Source: Pseudomonas sp. H9
GTDB lineage: Bacteria > Pseudomonadota > Gammaproteobacteria > Pseudomonadales > Pseudomonadaceae
Assembly: GCF_004353925.1 (NCBI RefSeq)
Contig: NZ_SMOK01000024.1
Span: 124,001-188,000 of the forward strand
Reading direction: 5' to 3'
DNA: 64,000 nucleotides
Under the pieces are notes generated by a model. It saw only the letters and a list, made by a program, of their open reading frames with translations. It was not told the DNA's origin and ran no database searches. Positions 8,464 to 17,575 of this stretch are shown here, piece after piece. Position numbers and translations under genes: made by a program. Within the stretch, counting starts at the first letter, position 1. Each line of letters starts with the position of its first letter.

Positions 8464-10272
8464 TCAGAAGCTCGCTTTGAGGGTGACGGAGGCGAAATCG
8501 CGGTCATCGATGGTGGAGAAGTCGTTGCTGCCGAAGTTTTCGTTGTAAGCCAACTCCAGGGAGTAGTCGTTGCGGTAGTCGAAGGTCAGGCTGAGGCCGA
8601 CAGACTGCTGGCCTTCCTGGAAGTTTGGGCCGTAGCCTTTGACGTCGTGGCGCCAGGCCACCGCCGGAGTGACGGTGGTCGCAGGCAGCAAGCCTTCGTA
8701 AGCCAGCGACAGACGTGCCCGATAACCCCAGGAGAAGTGATCGACCAGGCCCTTGGTGTTGCAGTTGTCGGCGTTGTAGGCGATCACTTCGTCTGGGCTC
8801 AAACCGCCGTTGCCAACGCGGCCTGGGGCGGGAACCCCGACGCAGGTGCTGCCGTCGGTCGGTGGCGTACGACCGAAGGCACCGGCTCGGCCGAAACGCT
8901 GGCCGTTGATGTCTTCGACCCAGTTGGCACCGGCTTCTGCGGCCCAGGCAAAGCGGGCAGCGCCGAGCACGTTGGACACGGTGTCAGTAGCACCCAGGCT
9001 CAGTTGCCAGACCGGCAGCCGGTCGTAGCCCTGAAACAGCACACCAGCGGGAATACCGCCCTCGGGGGTGGTGGAGCTGTTGTTGGCGCGGGTCAGGGTG
9101 GCGATGGTGTCGTTGCCGTTGAACGCGATCGGCTGATTGGGGCGGTAGCTCAGTTCGCCAAACACCGCCGTGGTGCCAAGCACACTGCTCAGGCTCAGGC
9201 CGAACATGCGGATGTCTTCGGGGTAGGCGGTGAAGTAGCTGGCCTGGTTGAGCAACGTAGCCGCTGTGGTACCGGTGGTGGTGATGCCGTTCACCACGGG
9301 TGTGCGGCTATGGTAGTTGGCGTAGTAAACACCGATGTCGGTGCTGTTCCACTCTTCGATCACATAATGCATGGCCAGGCCATATTGGCCGGTGTCGCTG
9401 GCCCAGTCGGTGCTGGTGCGCGGCACGAAACCGCCGGCGGCGATGTTCTGCTCGGTGGTACCGCGGCCACTGATCAAAGTGCGGAACTGGCAGCCTTCCT
9501 GGGTGTTGTCTCCGGAGCTGAAGAAGGTGCCGCAGCCATCAAGCACCGAGGGGCGGAAGTTGTACTGCCAGAAGCCCTCGACGCTCAACGCGTCGGTGAG
9601 GTCGAAGTTGAGGCTGACCATCTCCACCGGCAATTGGCCTTCCTTGAGCTCCACACCGGGGCGGTTGAAGGCGGAAACGTCCAGCGGGTTGATGGTGTTG
9701 ATGCCGTTCTGCATAAATAGCGCCTCGCCCCAGCTCAGCACTTGCTTGCCGACCTTGGCGCCCAGTTTGTGGCCCTGAATGTCGAAGTCCTTCCAGAGGT
9801 ACGCGTCGAGTGCCTCGAATCCCTTGTACTTGGCCAAGTCTTGCCAACCGGAGTCGTCGAACTTGCGAAAATCGCCGTTGTGGGTCTCCAGGTAGTGGTC
9901 ATACCAGTATTTCAGGCGCAGGAAGGCGCCCTGGCTGCCATCGTTCAGATCCAGATCGGTGAGTCCCTTGAACACCGTGGAGATGGTATCGCCCTCGTCA
10001 AAGTTGAGCCTGCCGTCATCGCCGTTGTAGTTGATGCCGCTGCCAGACTTGCCAATGCTGAGGGCGTCGGCCTTGGTGACCAGACCCTTGTCAGCATCTT
10101 CCAGTGCCCAACTGGTGCCGAGGCTGAGGGTGGTGTTGACGGCGAAGTTCCATTGCTCGCCGATCTGGAAGGAAGCAGCCTGCAGCGGTTGACTGCTGGC
10201 AAGTGCGACGGCTGCGGCCAACAGGGCCGGACGCAGTCGTTGAGGTGTGCTCGTGGGTAGCGCGTATTTCAT
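8464..10272 (-). CDS. DUF1302 outer-membrane protein
   Basis: A 602-residue predicted beta-barrel. ATG 10272 follows an AGGTGA ribosome-binding site; residues 1-35 form a signal peptide ending in QPLQAASF. The body has DUF1302 features: the FNVNTTLSLG-type opening strand, GRLNFDEGDTIS, KVGKQVLSWGEALFMQNGINTINPLDVSAF near residue 175, and a final aromatic C-terminus (VTLKASF) as expected for BAM-inserted barrels. First gene of a two-gene operon with DUF1329. Members are presumed porins or receptors for hydrophobic compounds; no direct function can be read here. Confidence 0.9.
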   Translation of the reverse strand: MKYALPTSTPQRLRPALLAAAVALASSQPLQAASFQIGEQWNFAVNTTLSLGTSWALEDADKGLVTKADALSIGKSGSGINYNGDDGRLNFDEGDTISTVFKGLTDLDLNDGSQGAFLRLKYWYDHYLETHNGDFRKFDDSGWQDLAKYKGFEALDAYLWKDFDIQGHKLGAKVGKQVLSWGEALFMQNGINTINPLDVSAFNRPGVELKEGQLPVEMVSLNFDLTDALSVEGFWQYNFRPSVLDGCGTFFSSGDNTQEGCQFRTLISGRGTTEQNIAAGGFVPRTSTDWASDTGQYGLAMHYVIEEWNSTDIGVYYANYHSRTPVVNGITTTGTTAATLLNQASYFTAYPEDIRMFGLSLSSVLGTTAVFGELSYRPNQPIAFNGNDTIATLTRANNSSTTPEGGIPAGVLFQGYDRLPVWQLSLGATDTVSNVLGAARFAWAAEAGANWVEDINGQRFGRAGAFGRTPPTDGSTCVGVPAPGRVGNGGLSPDEVIAYNADNCNTKGLVDHFSWGYRARLSLAYEGLLPATTVTPAVAWRHDVKGYGPNFQEGQQSVGLSLTFDYRNDYSLELAYNENFGSNDFSTIDDRDFASVTLKASF

Positions 10273-10739
10273 GCTGTGGATCACCTGTTGTTTTTGTATT
10301 TGGTGAGCGATCGTGTCGCTGTCGTTGGCACAAAGTGCGGCTGGTATGCCGCATACGCTGGCAGGTGGTGCTAGCCAGGGCAGCTAAATCCTAAGCAGTC
10401 CAAACCCAGCAACGAAAGCAAGAACGGTCGTCATTTCGCGCCAATGCGCCCAAGGGCCCGGAACTGCATTCGCGCGCACCAGTGAGCAGGGGCCTGTTGC
10501 TGCACACCTTTGATCGACAGCGGCCCACGTTGCGCACGGCCTATGCGAAGAGGTTGGCAAAGGGGGGGCTGCAAATGTCGGAGGATATGCTGAGTAGCCT
10601 CGGCGGTAGGAGCTGGCTTGCCCCGCGACTGCGGTGTACCAGACACATCACATCGCGAGCTAATCAAAAGTGCCGCTTGTCCGTCCACAAACCGGTGCGC
10701 AGGGCTGTTGATAGAATGGAAAGCCCGTCGGAGACGATC
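10273..10739. other. 467-bp intergenic region
   Basis: No convincing gene. It must contain the promoter of the DUF1302-DUF1329 operon. Visible structure: an inverted repeat TGCGGC (10336-10341) / GCCGCA (10348-10353), 64 bp upstream of the DUF1302 start, and a degenerate REP copy at 10605-10629. Open frames crossing it have no coding character. Confidence 0.6.
10605..10660. repeat. degenerate REP element
   Basis: GGTAGGAGCTGGCTTGCCCC followed by GCGACTGCGG matches the REP core seen intact elsewhere in the window with one change (GCTGG for GCGGG). The inverted partner (CATCGCGAGC region) is badly decayed. Confidence 0.6.
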
Positions 10740-11057
10740 ATGAAAGGTCTCCTTTGTATCCTGCTCGCTTCACTGCCGCTGACAGCGGTATCGCTCGATT
10801 ACCCAGTGGATGTTGAACAGAACCTTGCCGGCACCCAACTGACCTACGCCACCCAGGACTATGGCTCCGGCGTTAGCGGCGTTCGGGTGAAGAACAGCGG
10901 CCAGCAGGCCGCTAAGTGCACGGCGCTGTTCAATACCGGTTCAGAACAGCTTCGTGTGCGCCGAACGGTCGATCCCGGTGAGGAAACGACGCTCGCCACT
11001 CGCTACCATTCGCCGATTGTCAGGTTGCAGCTGAAGTTGAGCTGTGTGTCTGTCTGA
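10740..11057 (+). CDS. small exported hypothetical protein
   Basis: A 105-residue protein from ATG 10740, preceded by GGAG at good spacing (cgtcGGAGacgatcATG). The frame extends to 10482 but the upstream residues run through the decayed REP and look non-coding. A signal peptide (MKGLLCILLASLPLTAVSLDY) leads into a compact beta-rich domain with two cysteines (AAKCTALF and KLSCVSV) that could form a disulfide. Similar small secreted proteins are common in Pseudomonas but have no established function. A terminator follows at 11095. Confidence 0.7.
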   Translation: MKGLLCILLASLPLTAVSLDYPVDVEQNLAGTQLTYATQDYGSGVSGVRVKNSGQQAAKCTALFNTGSEQLRVRRTVDPGEETTLATRYHSPIVRLQLKLSCVSV

Positions 11058-11094
11058 ACGTTGCAGCCGTCAACGTGAGGGATAACGGCCAGAC

Positions 11095-11128
11095 AAAGCA
11101 CCGGCGCCATTGCGACGCTGGTGCTTTT
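11095..11128. terminator. intrinsic terminator
   Basis: AAAGCACC (11095-11102) pairs with GGTGCTTT (11120-11127), with T continuing after the stem. It sits between the convergent ends of the small exported protein (11057) and the glycosyltransferase gene (11161). Confidence 0.7.
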
Positions 11129-11160
11129 GTTGCCGTAATGCTACCCGGCCCCCTTTAACG

Positions 11161-12171
11161 TCACTGGGCATTCCCAGACCTTGAGCGGATCGTTGACCGA
11201 TCATAGAGCCGATATTGCAGTCCGCGCGCGATTCGCAGGGCTTTTGCAACGAGCTTGTCGGTGCTCCTGGAATTGGATTCATTCTTGTCATGCATCGCAA
11301 AATAGCGTGTCAGCCAGTTCGCGAATTCAGGGCGCTCGGCATTGAGTCTCTGCAAAAATGCCTCGCGATAGGGCTGCTCCATGGATCGGGAGTAGTGAAC
11401 GATGGAAGACTTATTCATGGCGGGCGCGGCAGAGGGGCCGGTGATCAAACCTTGAAATACCATGTTGTGCTCATCAGGCGTCAGTTCGCGCCACTTCAGA
11501 CCAAGGCGGGCGACAATGGGGCTTAGAATAACTTGGTCTGCTGTAAAAAATTGCCCTTCAGGCGTTGCCAACTTACTGCGAAGCAGCGTTGAGAAGGCTG
11601 AGTAATAAGCATCGGCGAAACCGATTCCTCGTCTCCACGAGAACAAACCTGAATTAAAGTAAGCCAATTGTTCTGCGCACCGACCCTCAGTGGCGAGCCA
11701 TGGTAAATCGTCCAATGACGTGCCGAGCACCTGGCATACATCGCGCCAATAAGGTTCAAAGTGAGCGTCGCCTTTGAGCATTGCCGGAGGTAACCATTCG
11801 CGTCGGGCAATGAACTGCTCTTCGCCCTTGAGCACCAGTGAGTTCGGCGCGCTCAGTACGAAAATATCGCTGTCTATCCAGGCAATCGTCTCGGTGCGAG
11901 CCATGCGTTCGGCGGTTTGAACGGCAACAACCTTGTTTGCGTAGTTGAGCCATGGATGCGGGTTTTCTCCCTCTTTCGCTTCGACGAACTCAACGCCCAG
12001 CCTTTCAAAAGCGCGAAGCGTCGATGGCGCGAGCGAAGGGCCTCGCCGTCCTTTGACTGCCAGCACGCGCGAAGAGGAGAGGTCGCCGCCAAATGTCCGC
12101 AGCGACTCGATCATTAGCAGTGTTTGTTGCTCAAGGCGGCCGTATTCGACGCAACATACAAAAGTCATCAT
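11161..12171 (-). CDS. putative GT-A fold glycosyltransferase
   Basis: A 336-residue soluble protein without signal or membrane segments. The N-terminus (MMTFVCCVEYGRLEQQTLLMIESLRTFGG) resembles a GT-A nucleotide-sugar-binding half. A DxD-type motif (IAWIDSDIFVL) lies near residues 95-105, as in metal-dependent glycosyltransferases, and YFNSGLFSWRR near 170 is the acceptor-side NSG block common in GT8-like enzymes. Two start codons lie in tandem (12171, 12168). It is divergent from the Wzx-like flippase at 12360, suggesting a role in building a surface glycan, but no complete polysaccharide cluster is visible. Family assignment is tentative. Confidence 0.6.
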   Translation of the reverse strand: MMTFVCCVEYGRLEQQTLLMIESLRTFGGDLSSSRVLAVKGRRGPSLAPSTLRAFERLGVEFVEAKEGENPHPWLNYANKVVAVQTAERMARTETIAWIDSDIFVLSAPNSLVLKGEEQFIARREWLPPAMLKGDAHFEPYWRDVCQVLGTSLDDLPWLATEGRCAEQLAYFNSGLFSWRRGIGFADAYYSAFSTLLRSKLATPEGQFFTADQVILSPIVARLGLKWRELTPDEHNMVFQGLITGPSAAPAMNKSSIVHYSRSMEQPYREAFLQRLNAERPEFANWLTRYFAMHDKNESNSRSTDKLVAKALRIARGLQYRLYDRSTIRSRSGNAQ

Positions 12172-12359
12172 AGTGGCATTTGCTCTTCAGGCTTCCACTT
12201 GGCTATCAGGTCAAGCAAAGCGTAGCAGCAAAAAAATGGAGGAGCGGGCCGTACATTTTTGCAGCAGAAACGCTCTTTCCATGTGCTGGAATGAAGAAGG
12301 CTAACCGTAATGCAGATTGAGACTATAGTAACCTCTTAAATCAGGTCAGAGAGGGTGCT

Positions 12360-13730
12360 ATGCCTTCGATTGAGTTGTCGTCACCGCAGAGCCTGCGCAA
12401 GCGGGTGATCGGGGCAGGGGTGTTGAATATCGGGGGTATTCTGGTCTCCCAGATCATCCGACTGGGTGGCAATCTGATCGTTACCCGCCTGTTGGTGCCG
12501 GAAATGTTCGGTGTGATGGCCATCGCCACCACGGTTTCGGTACTGCTGCTGCTGTTGTCTGATGTCGGCCTGCGGCAAAACATTATTCAGAGCCCACGGG
12601 GCGACGACCCGCTGTTTCTCAATACCCTGTGGTCTGTGCAGATCATTCGCGGGTTTATCCTGTTTTTCCTGATGCAACTGCTGGCGCTGGCTAGTTGGTT
12701 CACGCAGTACATTGAACTGTGGCCGGCTCACTCCACCTATGCCGCCCCAGAGCTGCCGCTGGTGCTGGCTATCACCGGTTTTTTTGCGATTTTCAATGGC
12801 TTTCAGTCGACCAAGGTCGATGTGGCCATCCGGGCATTCCAACAGAAACGCGTGGTCCTTGCGGAGCTGATTACGCAGTTGTTTGGCCTGGTGCTGATGC
12901 TGGTGGCGGGCTATTTCACACGTTCCATTTGGGCGTTGGTGGCGTCGGGCCTGTTCAGTACCCTGGTTTTCACCATTCTTAGTCATGTGATGTTCCAGGG
13001 CCCCAACAACCGCCTGCAATGGGACCCGGCGGCATTGCGCGAAATGCTCAACTATGGCCGCTGGATCCTGCTGTCATCGGCAGTGGGCGTACTGGCTATG
13101 CAGGGTGACCGGATCTGGTTTGGCGGCAGTATGTCGGTGGTGGAGCTGGGGGTGTATTCCATCGCCGTGAGCATGCTGGGGACGTTTCAGTCGAGCTTGC
13201 AGCGGCTGGCGGGGGCTGTTGTGCTGCCAGCCTTCAGTGAAGCGACCCGAGCGGATGACAAAGTGCGTTTACGCACGCTGTACTACAACTTCAGGCTCAT
13301 CTTCGACGTACTTTCGTTGCTCACTTGTGGCTTCTTGCTAACCGCCAGCCCCTTGATCATCGGTTGGTTGTACGACGCACGCTATGCCGGTGCGGGCAAC
13401 ATGATGGCGATCCTTTCGCTGTCGTTCTTTACCTTGCGCTATTCCCTGGCGCATCAGGTCTGGTTGGCCCTCGGACTGACCAAATACGTGGCGATGGATA
13501 ACATTATCCGGGTTGTCTCGTTGTTCACCCTGATGCCGTTGCTGTTGGCGATCGGTGGTGTGACCTATGCGCTCTGGGGGGTTGCCTTGCATACTTACAC
13601 GACGCTCTTCCTGATTTTCAAGGTCAATCGCCAACTGGGGCTTGTGGACTGGAAACGTGAATTGGTTGTGCTGCCAGCGCTGGGGGTCGGTGCCTGGATC
13701 GGGGTGTTGATCACCAAGCTGTTTGCCTGA
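12360..13730 (+). CDS. Wzx-like lipopolysaccharide/polysaccharide flippase
   Basis: A 456-residue membrane protein with roughly 12 hydrophobic helices and the opening pattern of MOP-superfamily polysaccharide transporters (SLRKRVIGAGVLNIGGILVS, then GGNLIVTRLLVPEMFGVMAI). These proteins flip undecaprenyl-linked oligosaccharides or related lipid-linked glycans across the inner membrane. ATG 12360 is preceded by GAGAGGG. It is divergent from the putative glycosyltransferase; no polymerase or ligase gene is adjacent, so it may serve a glycan built elsewhere. Confidence 0.85.
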   Translation: MPSIELSSPQSLRKRVIGAGVLNIGGILVSQIIRLGGNLIVTRLLVPEMFGVMAIATTVSVLLLLLSDVGLRQNIIQSPRGDDPLFLNTLWSVQIIRGFILFFLMQLLALASWFTQYIELWPAHSTYAAPELPLVLAITGFFAIFNGFQSTKVDVAIRAFQQKRVVLAELITQLFGLVLMLVAGYFTRSIWALVASGLFSTLVFTILSHVMFQGPNNRLQWDPAALREMLNYGRWILLSSAVGVLAMQGDRIWFGGSMSVVELGVYSIAVSMLGTFQSSLQRLAGAVVLPAFSEATRADDKVRLRTLYYNFRLIFDVLSLLTCGFLLTASPLIIGWLYDARYAGAGNMMAILSLSFFTLRYSLAHQVWLALGLTKYVAMDNIIRVVSLFTLMPLLLAIGGVTYALWGVALHTYTTLFLIFKVNRQLGLVDWKRELVVLPALGVGAWIGVLITKLFA

Positions 13731-13790
13731 GAGAGATTTCTTTTCTCTGCTGTCTACATTGCAGCACATCCCCTTTCTGAGAGAACGCAA

Positions 13791-14243
13791 ATGATCAGAT
13801 TCAAATCGTTAATAGCTGCGCTTACCAGCCTTGCACTTGTTACGGGATCAGCCGCTACATTGGCTGATCCGGGCAATGGCAATGGCAACGGCAAAGGTAA
13901 TTCGCAGAAAGCTCAAGCGCACGGTGGCCAGGAAAAAGGCAAGAATTCGGGCCGAAGTGACTGGAGTCACGGACCTGATGTTGACCGTGGCAGTGTTCTA
14001 AGTGTGTTGTCGAGCTACCGAGACTATTGGAGCCCAGGGGCTGCACTGCCTCCCGGGATTCAGAAAAACCTGGCCCGAGGAAAGCCACTGCCACCGGGCA
14101 TTGCCAAGAAGCTGGATGGACGGCTGATAGGGCATCTGCCGCGCTACGATGGCTATGAGTGGCAGCAGGTCGGGACGGATTTGATCCTTGTCGCTATCGC
14201 TACGGGGATCATTTACGAAGTGCTGAGTGGGGCGTTGGATTAA
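13791..14243 (+). CDS. CigR/RcnB-like exported protein
   Basis: A 150-residue protein with a cleavable signal (MIRFKSLIAALTSLALVTGS..LADP), then a low-complexity Gly/Asn/Lys segment (GNGNGNGKGNSQKAQ). It has a duplicated LPPGI(Q/A)KxL motif near residues 85-105, and a C-terminal YEWQQVGTDLILVAIATGIIYEVLSG segment that looks membrane-inserted. This is the pattern of the CigR (anti-virulence regulator) and RcnB families of periplasmic or inner-membrane proteins. Function in Pseudomonas is not established. Confidence 0.75.
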   Translation: MIRFKSLIAALTSLALVTGSAATLADPGNGNGNGKGNSQKAQAHGGQEKGKNSGRSDWSHGPDVDRGSVLSVLSSYRDYWSPGAALPPGIQKNLARGKPLPPGIAKKLDGRLIGHLPRYDGYEWQQVGTDLILVAIATGIIYEVLSGALD

Positions 14244-14313
14244 GCGAGGGTAATAGGTGCTCCGCCGAGCTCACTCAAAGCTCCTGATTTTTGGTTCTTC
14301 ACGGATTGTCCGT

Positions 14314-14374
14314 AGCTTCAAGCTTCAAGCTTCAAGCTTCAAGCTTCAAGCTTCAAGCTTCAAGCTTCAAGCTT
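14314..14374. repeat. heptanucleotide tandem repeat (AGCTTCA)x8
   Basis: Eight perfect head-to-tail copies of AGCTTCA (14314-14369) followed by a partial AGCTT. Each unit junction creates AAGCTT. The array is non-coding and lies 70 bp after the CigR-like gene. Confidence 0.97.
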
Positions 14375-14566
14375 TGACGCCGCAGTCTGCGACTTCAGTA
14401 GGCTGAGTGGAGGTATTGCCTAGTGAGGTGACGGGCCGGATGCAAGAGCCAGCGGCTTTGCTTACTTCCCCCCAAGAGGAAAGTAAGCCACCGTAAAGGC
14501 GGAAGGGGCTAGCGGGGCCGCCATACCCAACCATTCCCACGAAGATATCCTCGGTGGATGAGCCTG

Positions 14567-14638
14567 GTGGGAGCGGGCTTGCCCCGCGATAGCGATCTGT
14601 CAGTCACACCGCAATCGCGGGGCAAGCCCGCTCCCACT
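14567..14638. repeat. REP pair (BIME-like)
   Basis: GGTGGGAGCGGGCTTGCCCC with GCGATAGCGAT faces its inverted copy ATCGCGGGGCAAGCCCGCTC across about 20 nt. It lies just past the stop of the HhH gene (14656) and may act as its transcript end. Confidence 0.9.
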
Positions 14639-14655
14639 GCAGGGCGCAGGCGGCG

Positions 14656-14898
14656 TCAACCGCCTGCTTTGCTTTTGGCAAGCTCGACCGCCGCGCTGAT
14701 CGCCGCTCGGGCTTGTGGGCTGTTTTTCCAGCAGGTAGACCCTAACGCAGCGGCTGCTTGAGCCAGGATGTCATTGACATTCGCTTTGCCAAGCTCAGCC
14801 AGCGATTCAATACCCATCTGCTCAAGCCGGGTTATGACGGTTGGGCCTACGCCTTTGAGTTCAAGCAGTGCAGTGCGTTCCTGCGGTGGAAATGGCAT
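14656..14898 (-). CDS. helix-hairpin-helix protein (Cdd1 / pathogenicity-locus type)
   Basis: An 80-residue protein from ATG 14898 (MPFPPQERTALLELKGVGPTV), preceded by GGAAT. The LKGVGPTVITRLEQMGIESLAELGKAN segment is a helix-hairpin-helix DNA-binding unit. The remainder (DILAQAAAALGSTCWKNSPQARAAISAA) matches the short Cdd1/PF11731-like family. Monocistronic, ending next to a REP pair. No defined role. Confidence 0.75.
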   Translation of the reverse strand: MPFPPQERTALLELKGVGPTVITRLEQMGIESLAELGKANVNDILAQAAAALGSTCWKNSPQARAAISAAVELAKSKAGG

Positions 14899-14992
14899 CG
14901 TTGAATTCCTTTTCTGGCCAATACACCTGTGCAAGGTTGCCTCAACTTGGCAGGCACCTCAACACAGGTGCTATGCGCCCACCTGAGGCTCT

Positions 14993-17488
14993 TCAGAACT
15001 TACTACGCACGGTCAGCATAAAGTTGCGCGGGTCGCCATAAAAGTTGTTGTACGCCGAGGTACCCACCGTCGAGTAGTACTTTTTGTCAAACAGGTTGTT
15101 GGCATTGACCGTGGCCGACCAGTTTTTGTCGATCTGGTAGTCCAGGCTCGCGCTCCAGACGGTGTAGCCCGACTGCAGGAACTTGTAGTTCACAGGGTCG
15201 CCGTCGAACTTGCCGGTGTTGGGGTTGAACGGTGATACCGTGCCTTGCTTGGAGGTTGCACTCTGGCTGATGGCACCCAGGCCAACTTTCCAGTCGTGCA
15301 TCTCGCCAGGCAGTTGGTAGGTACCCCAGACTTTGATCAGGTGCTTAGGGGTGACCCCTTCGAAGGTGCTACGGCCTTCTTCGGCGTTCTTGGCTTCGAG
15401 ACGGTTGTAGGTGTAACCGGCCATCAACTGCAAGCCGGTGGCAACTTCGCCGCTGACCTCGGCATCGAAACCCTTGCTCACCACTTGGCCGGCATTGAAG
15501 TAGCAGCACGTGGCTTCGCTACCAACCGGGCCGGTACCGAGTTCGTCATAGACGGCGTTGTTTTCCTGTTCGATGCGGTAGACCGCGAACGAGGTGTTCA
15601 GACGGCCATCCAGCAATTGGCCCTTGAGGCCGATTTCATAGTTCTTCGAAGTGGCAGGGTCGAGCTGCACGCCGTCGGTGTCGGTGAAACCCGCTTGCGG
15701 GGTGAAGGTTTCGGCGTAGCTGGTGTAGGCAGTCCAGGCGTTGTTGAGGTCGTAGGTCAGGCCGGCATAGGGGGTGAATACACCGCGCTTGTGCTCGGTA
15801 GATGGGCGCGACGACGGGGCGTTGGCGAAGTCCTGCTTGTTCTGGTAGCTGTAGTCGGAAAGGCGGCCGCCAAGGATCAATTTCAGCTCCTCGGTCAAGG
15901 CCAGGCGGGTCATGCCGTAGGCTGAACGGCGGATCTCGGGCAGATCCTGACGTTTGGTCGGCGTGCTGCCCTGATCTTCCGGTGGGTTGCGGTCGCTCAG
16001 GTCAAGCGGGATTCCCTGGATCCGGCCAGTGCGCTGTATGACGGTGCCAACGGTGTGGGTGTAGTCGACACCCAAGAGCACATCGTGGCGTAAGCCGAAT
16101 GCGTCAAAACCCCCTGTGAGATAGCTATTAGCGGTTTTACGCACGCTGCCGCCCTTGTTCGGGAACTGGTGCCAGGTCGGGCCGCTGCCCGTGAGCGGAT
16201 CAACACCGCCGAAGAAGTACAGGCCGGCGGAATCACGGTCGATATCGACGTAGTTCAGGTCGGTGGTCAGCGACCAGTCGGCATTGAAGTTGTGCTCCAG
16301 CTTGGTGTACAGCTGGGTGGTCTTTTCCTGCACCGTGTTCCAGTCGGCGGTGTAGGCAGTGTGTCGCGGCAGTTTCAGGTCGTCGCCATTGGTGTAGCGA
16401 GGTAGACCGGCGAAGTAGGGTACGCCGTCGTTGTCCTGGTAGCTGCCGCCGAAGGTCAGGGTCGTGTCGGCGGCCAGGTCGAACTCCAGCGAGCCATAGG
16501 TCAGGGCGTTCTGGGTATCTACGTAGTCGAGGAACGACTTGCTGTCCTGATAGGCCATACCCAGGCGCCCGCGGATGTCGCCGCTCTCGACCAGTGCGCC
16601 GGTCAGGTCAAACTCGCTGCGGTAGTTGTCCCAGCTGCCGGCCGAGGCGGAGAAGGCCAGCTGGTTTTCCCGCAGGGCGCGTTTGCGTACCAGGTTGATG
16701 GTGCCACCGGGATCACCGGTGCTGGAGTACAGGCCATCGACACCGCGCAGAAATTCGACACGATCGTATTGGGCCATGTCGAGTTGGCTCAGCGAACCAT
16801 AGCCGGCAATCGAGGTGGTCAACGGAGCACCGCCATCGATGGTGGTGTTGGAGACGGCGAAGCCGCGTGAGAAGAAGTTGCTCTCGTTACCCATGGCCGC
16901 CTGGGAGATTCCGCCTTTTTGCAGCGACACACCGGTCATCTTGCTCATGACATCGGTCAGGTTGTTGAGGTTCTGATCTTCGATACGCTGGCGAGTGATG
17001 ACCGAAACCGAATGCGGCACCTCACGCAACGAGGTCGCCACTTTGCTGCCAACCGTTGCGGCGCTGACGGCGTAACCCTTGGCATCTGTTTGCAGGCTCT
17101 GACTCTGAATGGTGGTGGCACCCAACTCCACCGACCCTGCGTTGAGCTTGCTGGAGATCAATAGGTACACATTGTTGCTCTGACGTACGGCCTGCAATCC
17201 ACTGCCGGCCAGTAGCACTGCGAAACCCTGATCGACACTGTAGGTGCCTTGCAACCCTGGCGAACGTAGCCCTTGGGTGCTGGCGCCATCGAACGACAAG
17301 GCCACCCCGGAACGGCTGGCGAACTGACTCAGGGTTTCGGTCAAGGTCCCGGCGGCGATGGTGTAGGCGCGGGTCTGGCTGCTGCTGACCTGCTCGGCGA
17401 ACGCGACTCCAGGCCAGGCGATGGCCGTACCGAATGAGAGGTGCACTGTCAGGGCCAATGCGGTGTGCGCCCGTTGTTTACTGCTCAT
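14993..17488 (-). CDS. TonB-dependent siderophore receptor with signalling (STN) domain
   Basis: An 831-residue outer-membrane transducer. ATG 17488 (MSSKQRAHTALALTVHLS) follows AAGGGAAAC; the longer frame is not needed. After the signal peptide, residues about 36-110 form the STN/secretin-like signalling domain (YTIAAGTLTETLSQFASRSGVAL). A plug follows (REVPHSVSVITRQRIEDQNLNNLTDVM near 180), then a 22-strand barrel ending in the C-terminal aromatic strand (NFMLTVRSKF). The FGGSYQDNDGVP and YAETFTPQAG blocks are typical of hydroxamate or pyoverdine-type siderophore receptors. It is the third gene after an ECF sigma factor and FecR, so ligand binding should signal through FecR to the sigma factor. 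Confidence 0.93.
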   Translation of the reverse strand: MSSKQRAHTALALTVHLSFGTAIAWPGVAFAEQVSSSQTRAYTIAAGTLTETLSQFASRSGVALSFDGASTQGLRSPGLQGTYSVDQGFAVLLAGSGLQAVRQSNNVYLLISSKLNAGSVELGATTIQSQSLQTDAKGYAVSAATVGSKVATSLREVPHSVSVITRQRIEDQNLNNLTDVMSKMTGVSLQKGGISQAAMGNESNFFSRGFAVSNTTIDGGAPLTTSIAGYGSLSQLDMAQYDRVEFLRGVDGLYSSTGDPGGTINLVRKRALRENQLAFSASAGSWDNYRSEFDLTGALVESGDIRGRLGMAYQDSKSFLDYVDTQNALTYGSLEFDLAADTTLTFGGSYQDNDGVPYFAGLPRYTNGDDLKLPRHTAYTADWNTVQEKTTQLYTKLEHNFNADWSLTTDLNYVDIDRDSAGLYFFGGVDPLTGSGPTWHQFPNKGGSVRKTANSYLTGGFDAFGLRHDVLLGVDYTHTVGTVIQRTGRIQGIPLDLSDRNPPEDQGSTPTKRQDLPEIRRSAYGMTRLALTEELKLILGGRLSDYSYQNKQDFANAPSSRPSTEHKRGVFTPYAGLTYDLNNAWTAYTSYAETFTPQAGFTDTDGVQLDPATSKNYEIGLKGQLLDGRLNTSFAVYRIEQENNAVYDELGTGPVGSEATCCYFNAGQVVSKGFDAEVSGEVATGLQLMAGYTYNRLEAKNAEEGRSTFEGVTPKHLIKVWGTYQLPGEMHDWKVGLGAISQSATSKQGTVSPFNPNTGKFDGDPVNYKFLQSGYTVWSASLDYQIDKNWSATVNANNLFDKKYYSTVGTSAYNNFYGDPRNFMLTVRSKF

Positions 17489-17575
17489 GTTTCCCTTCCC
17501 CAAACCGTTCGGTTGATCAGATGGAAGGGAGAGCCGATTGAGCCTGCGCAAAAGTGCACATCCAGGTAAAAAAAA

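Larger units (their letters stand above)
14244..14655. other. 412-bp repeat-rich intergenic region
   Basis: No gene. It contains the heptamer array (14314-14374), a GC-rich segment with the inverted pair GCTTACTT / AAGTAAGC around 14460-14490 that looks like a dispersed Pseudomonas intergenic repeat, and a complete REP pair (14567-14638). The short frame at 14558-14761 only runs through the REP and is not a gene. Confidence 0.65.

Noticed and set aside
7277..8548. 423-residue open frame opposite the DUF1329 gene
   Set aside because: Shadow frame; DUF1329 and DUF1302 features on the other strand are unambiguous.
14311..14374. Heptamer array considered as a CRISPR
   Set aside because: Units are contiguous with no spacers and only 7 bp long.
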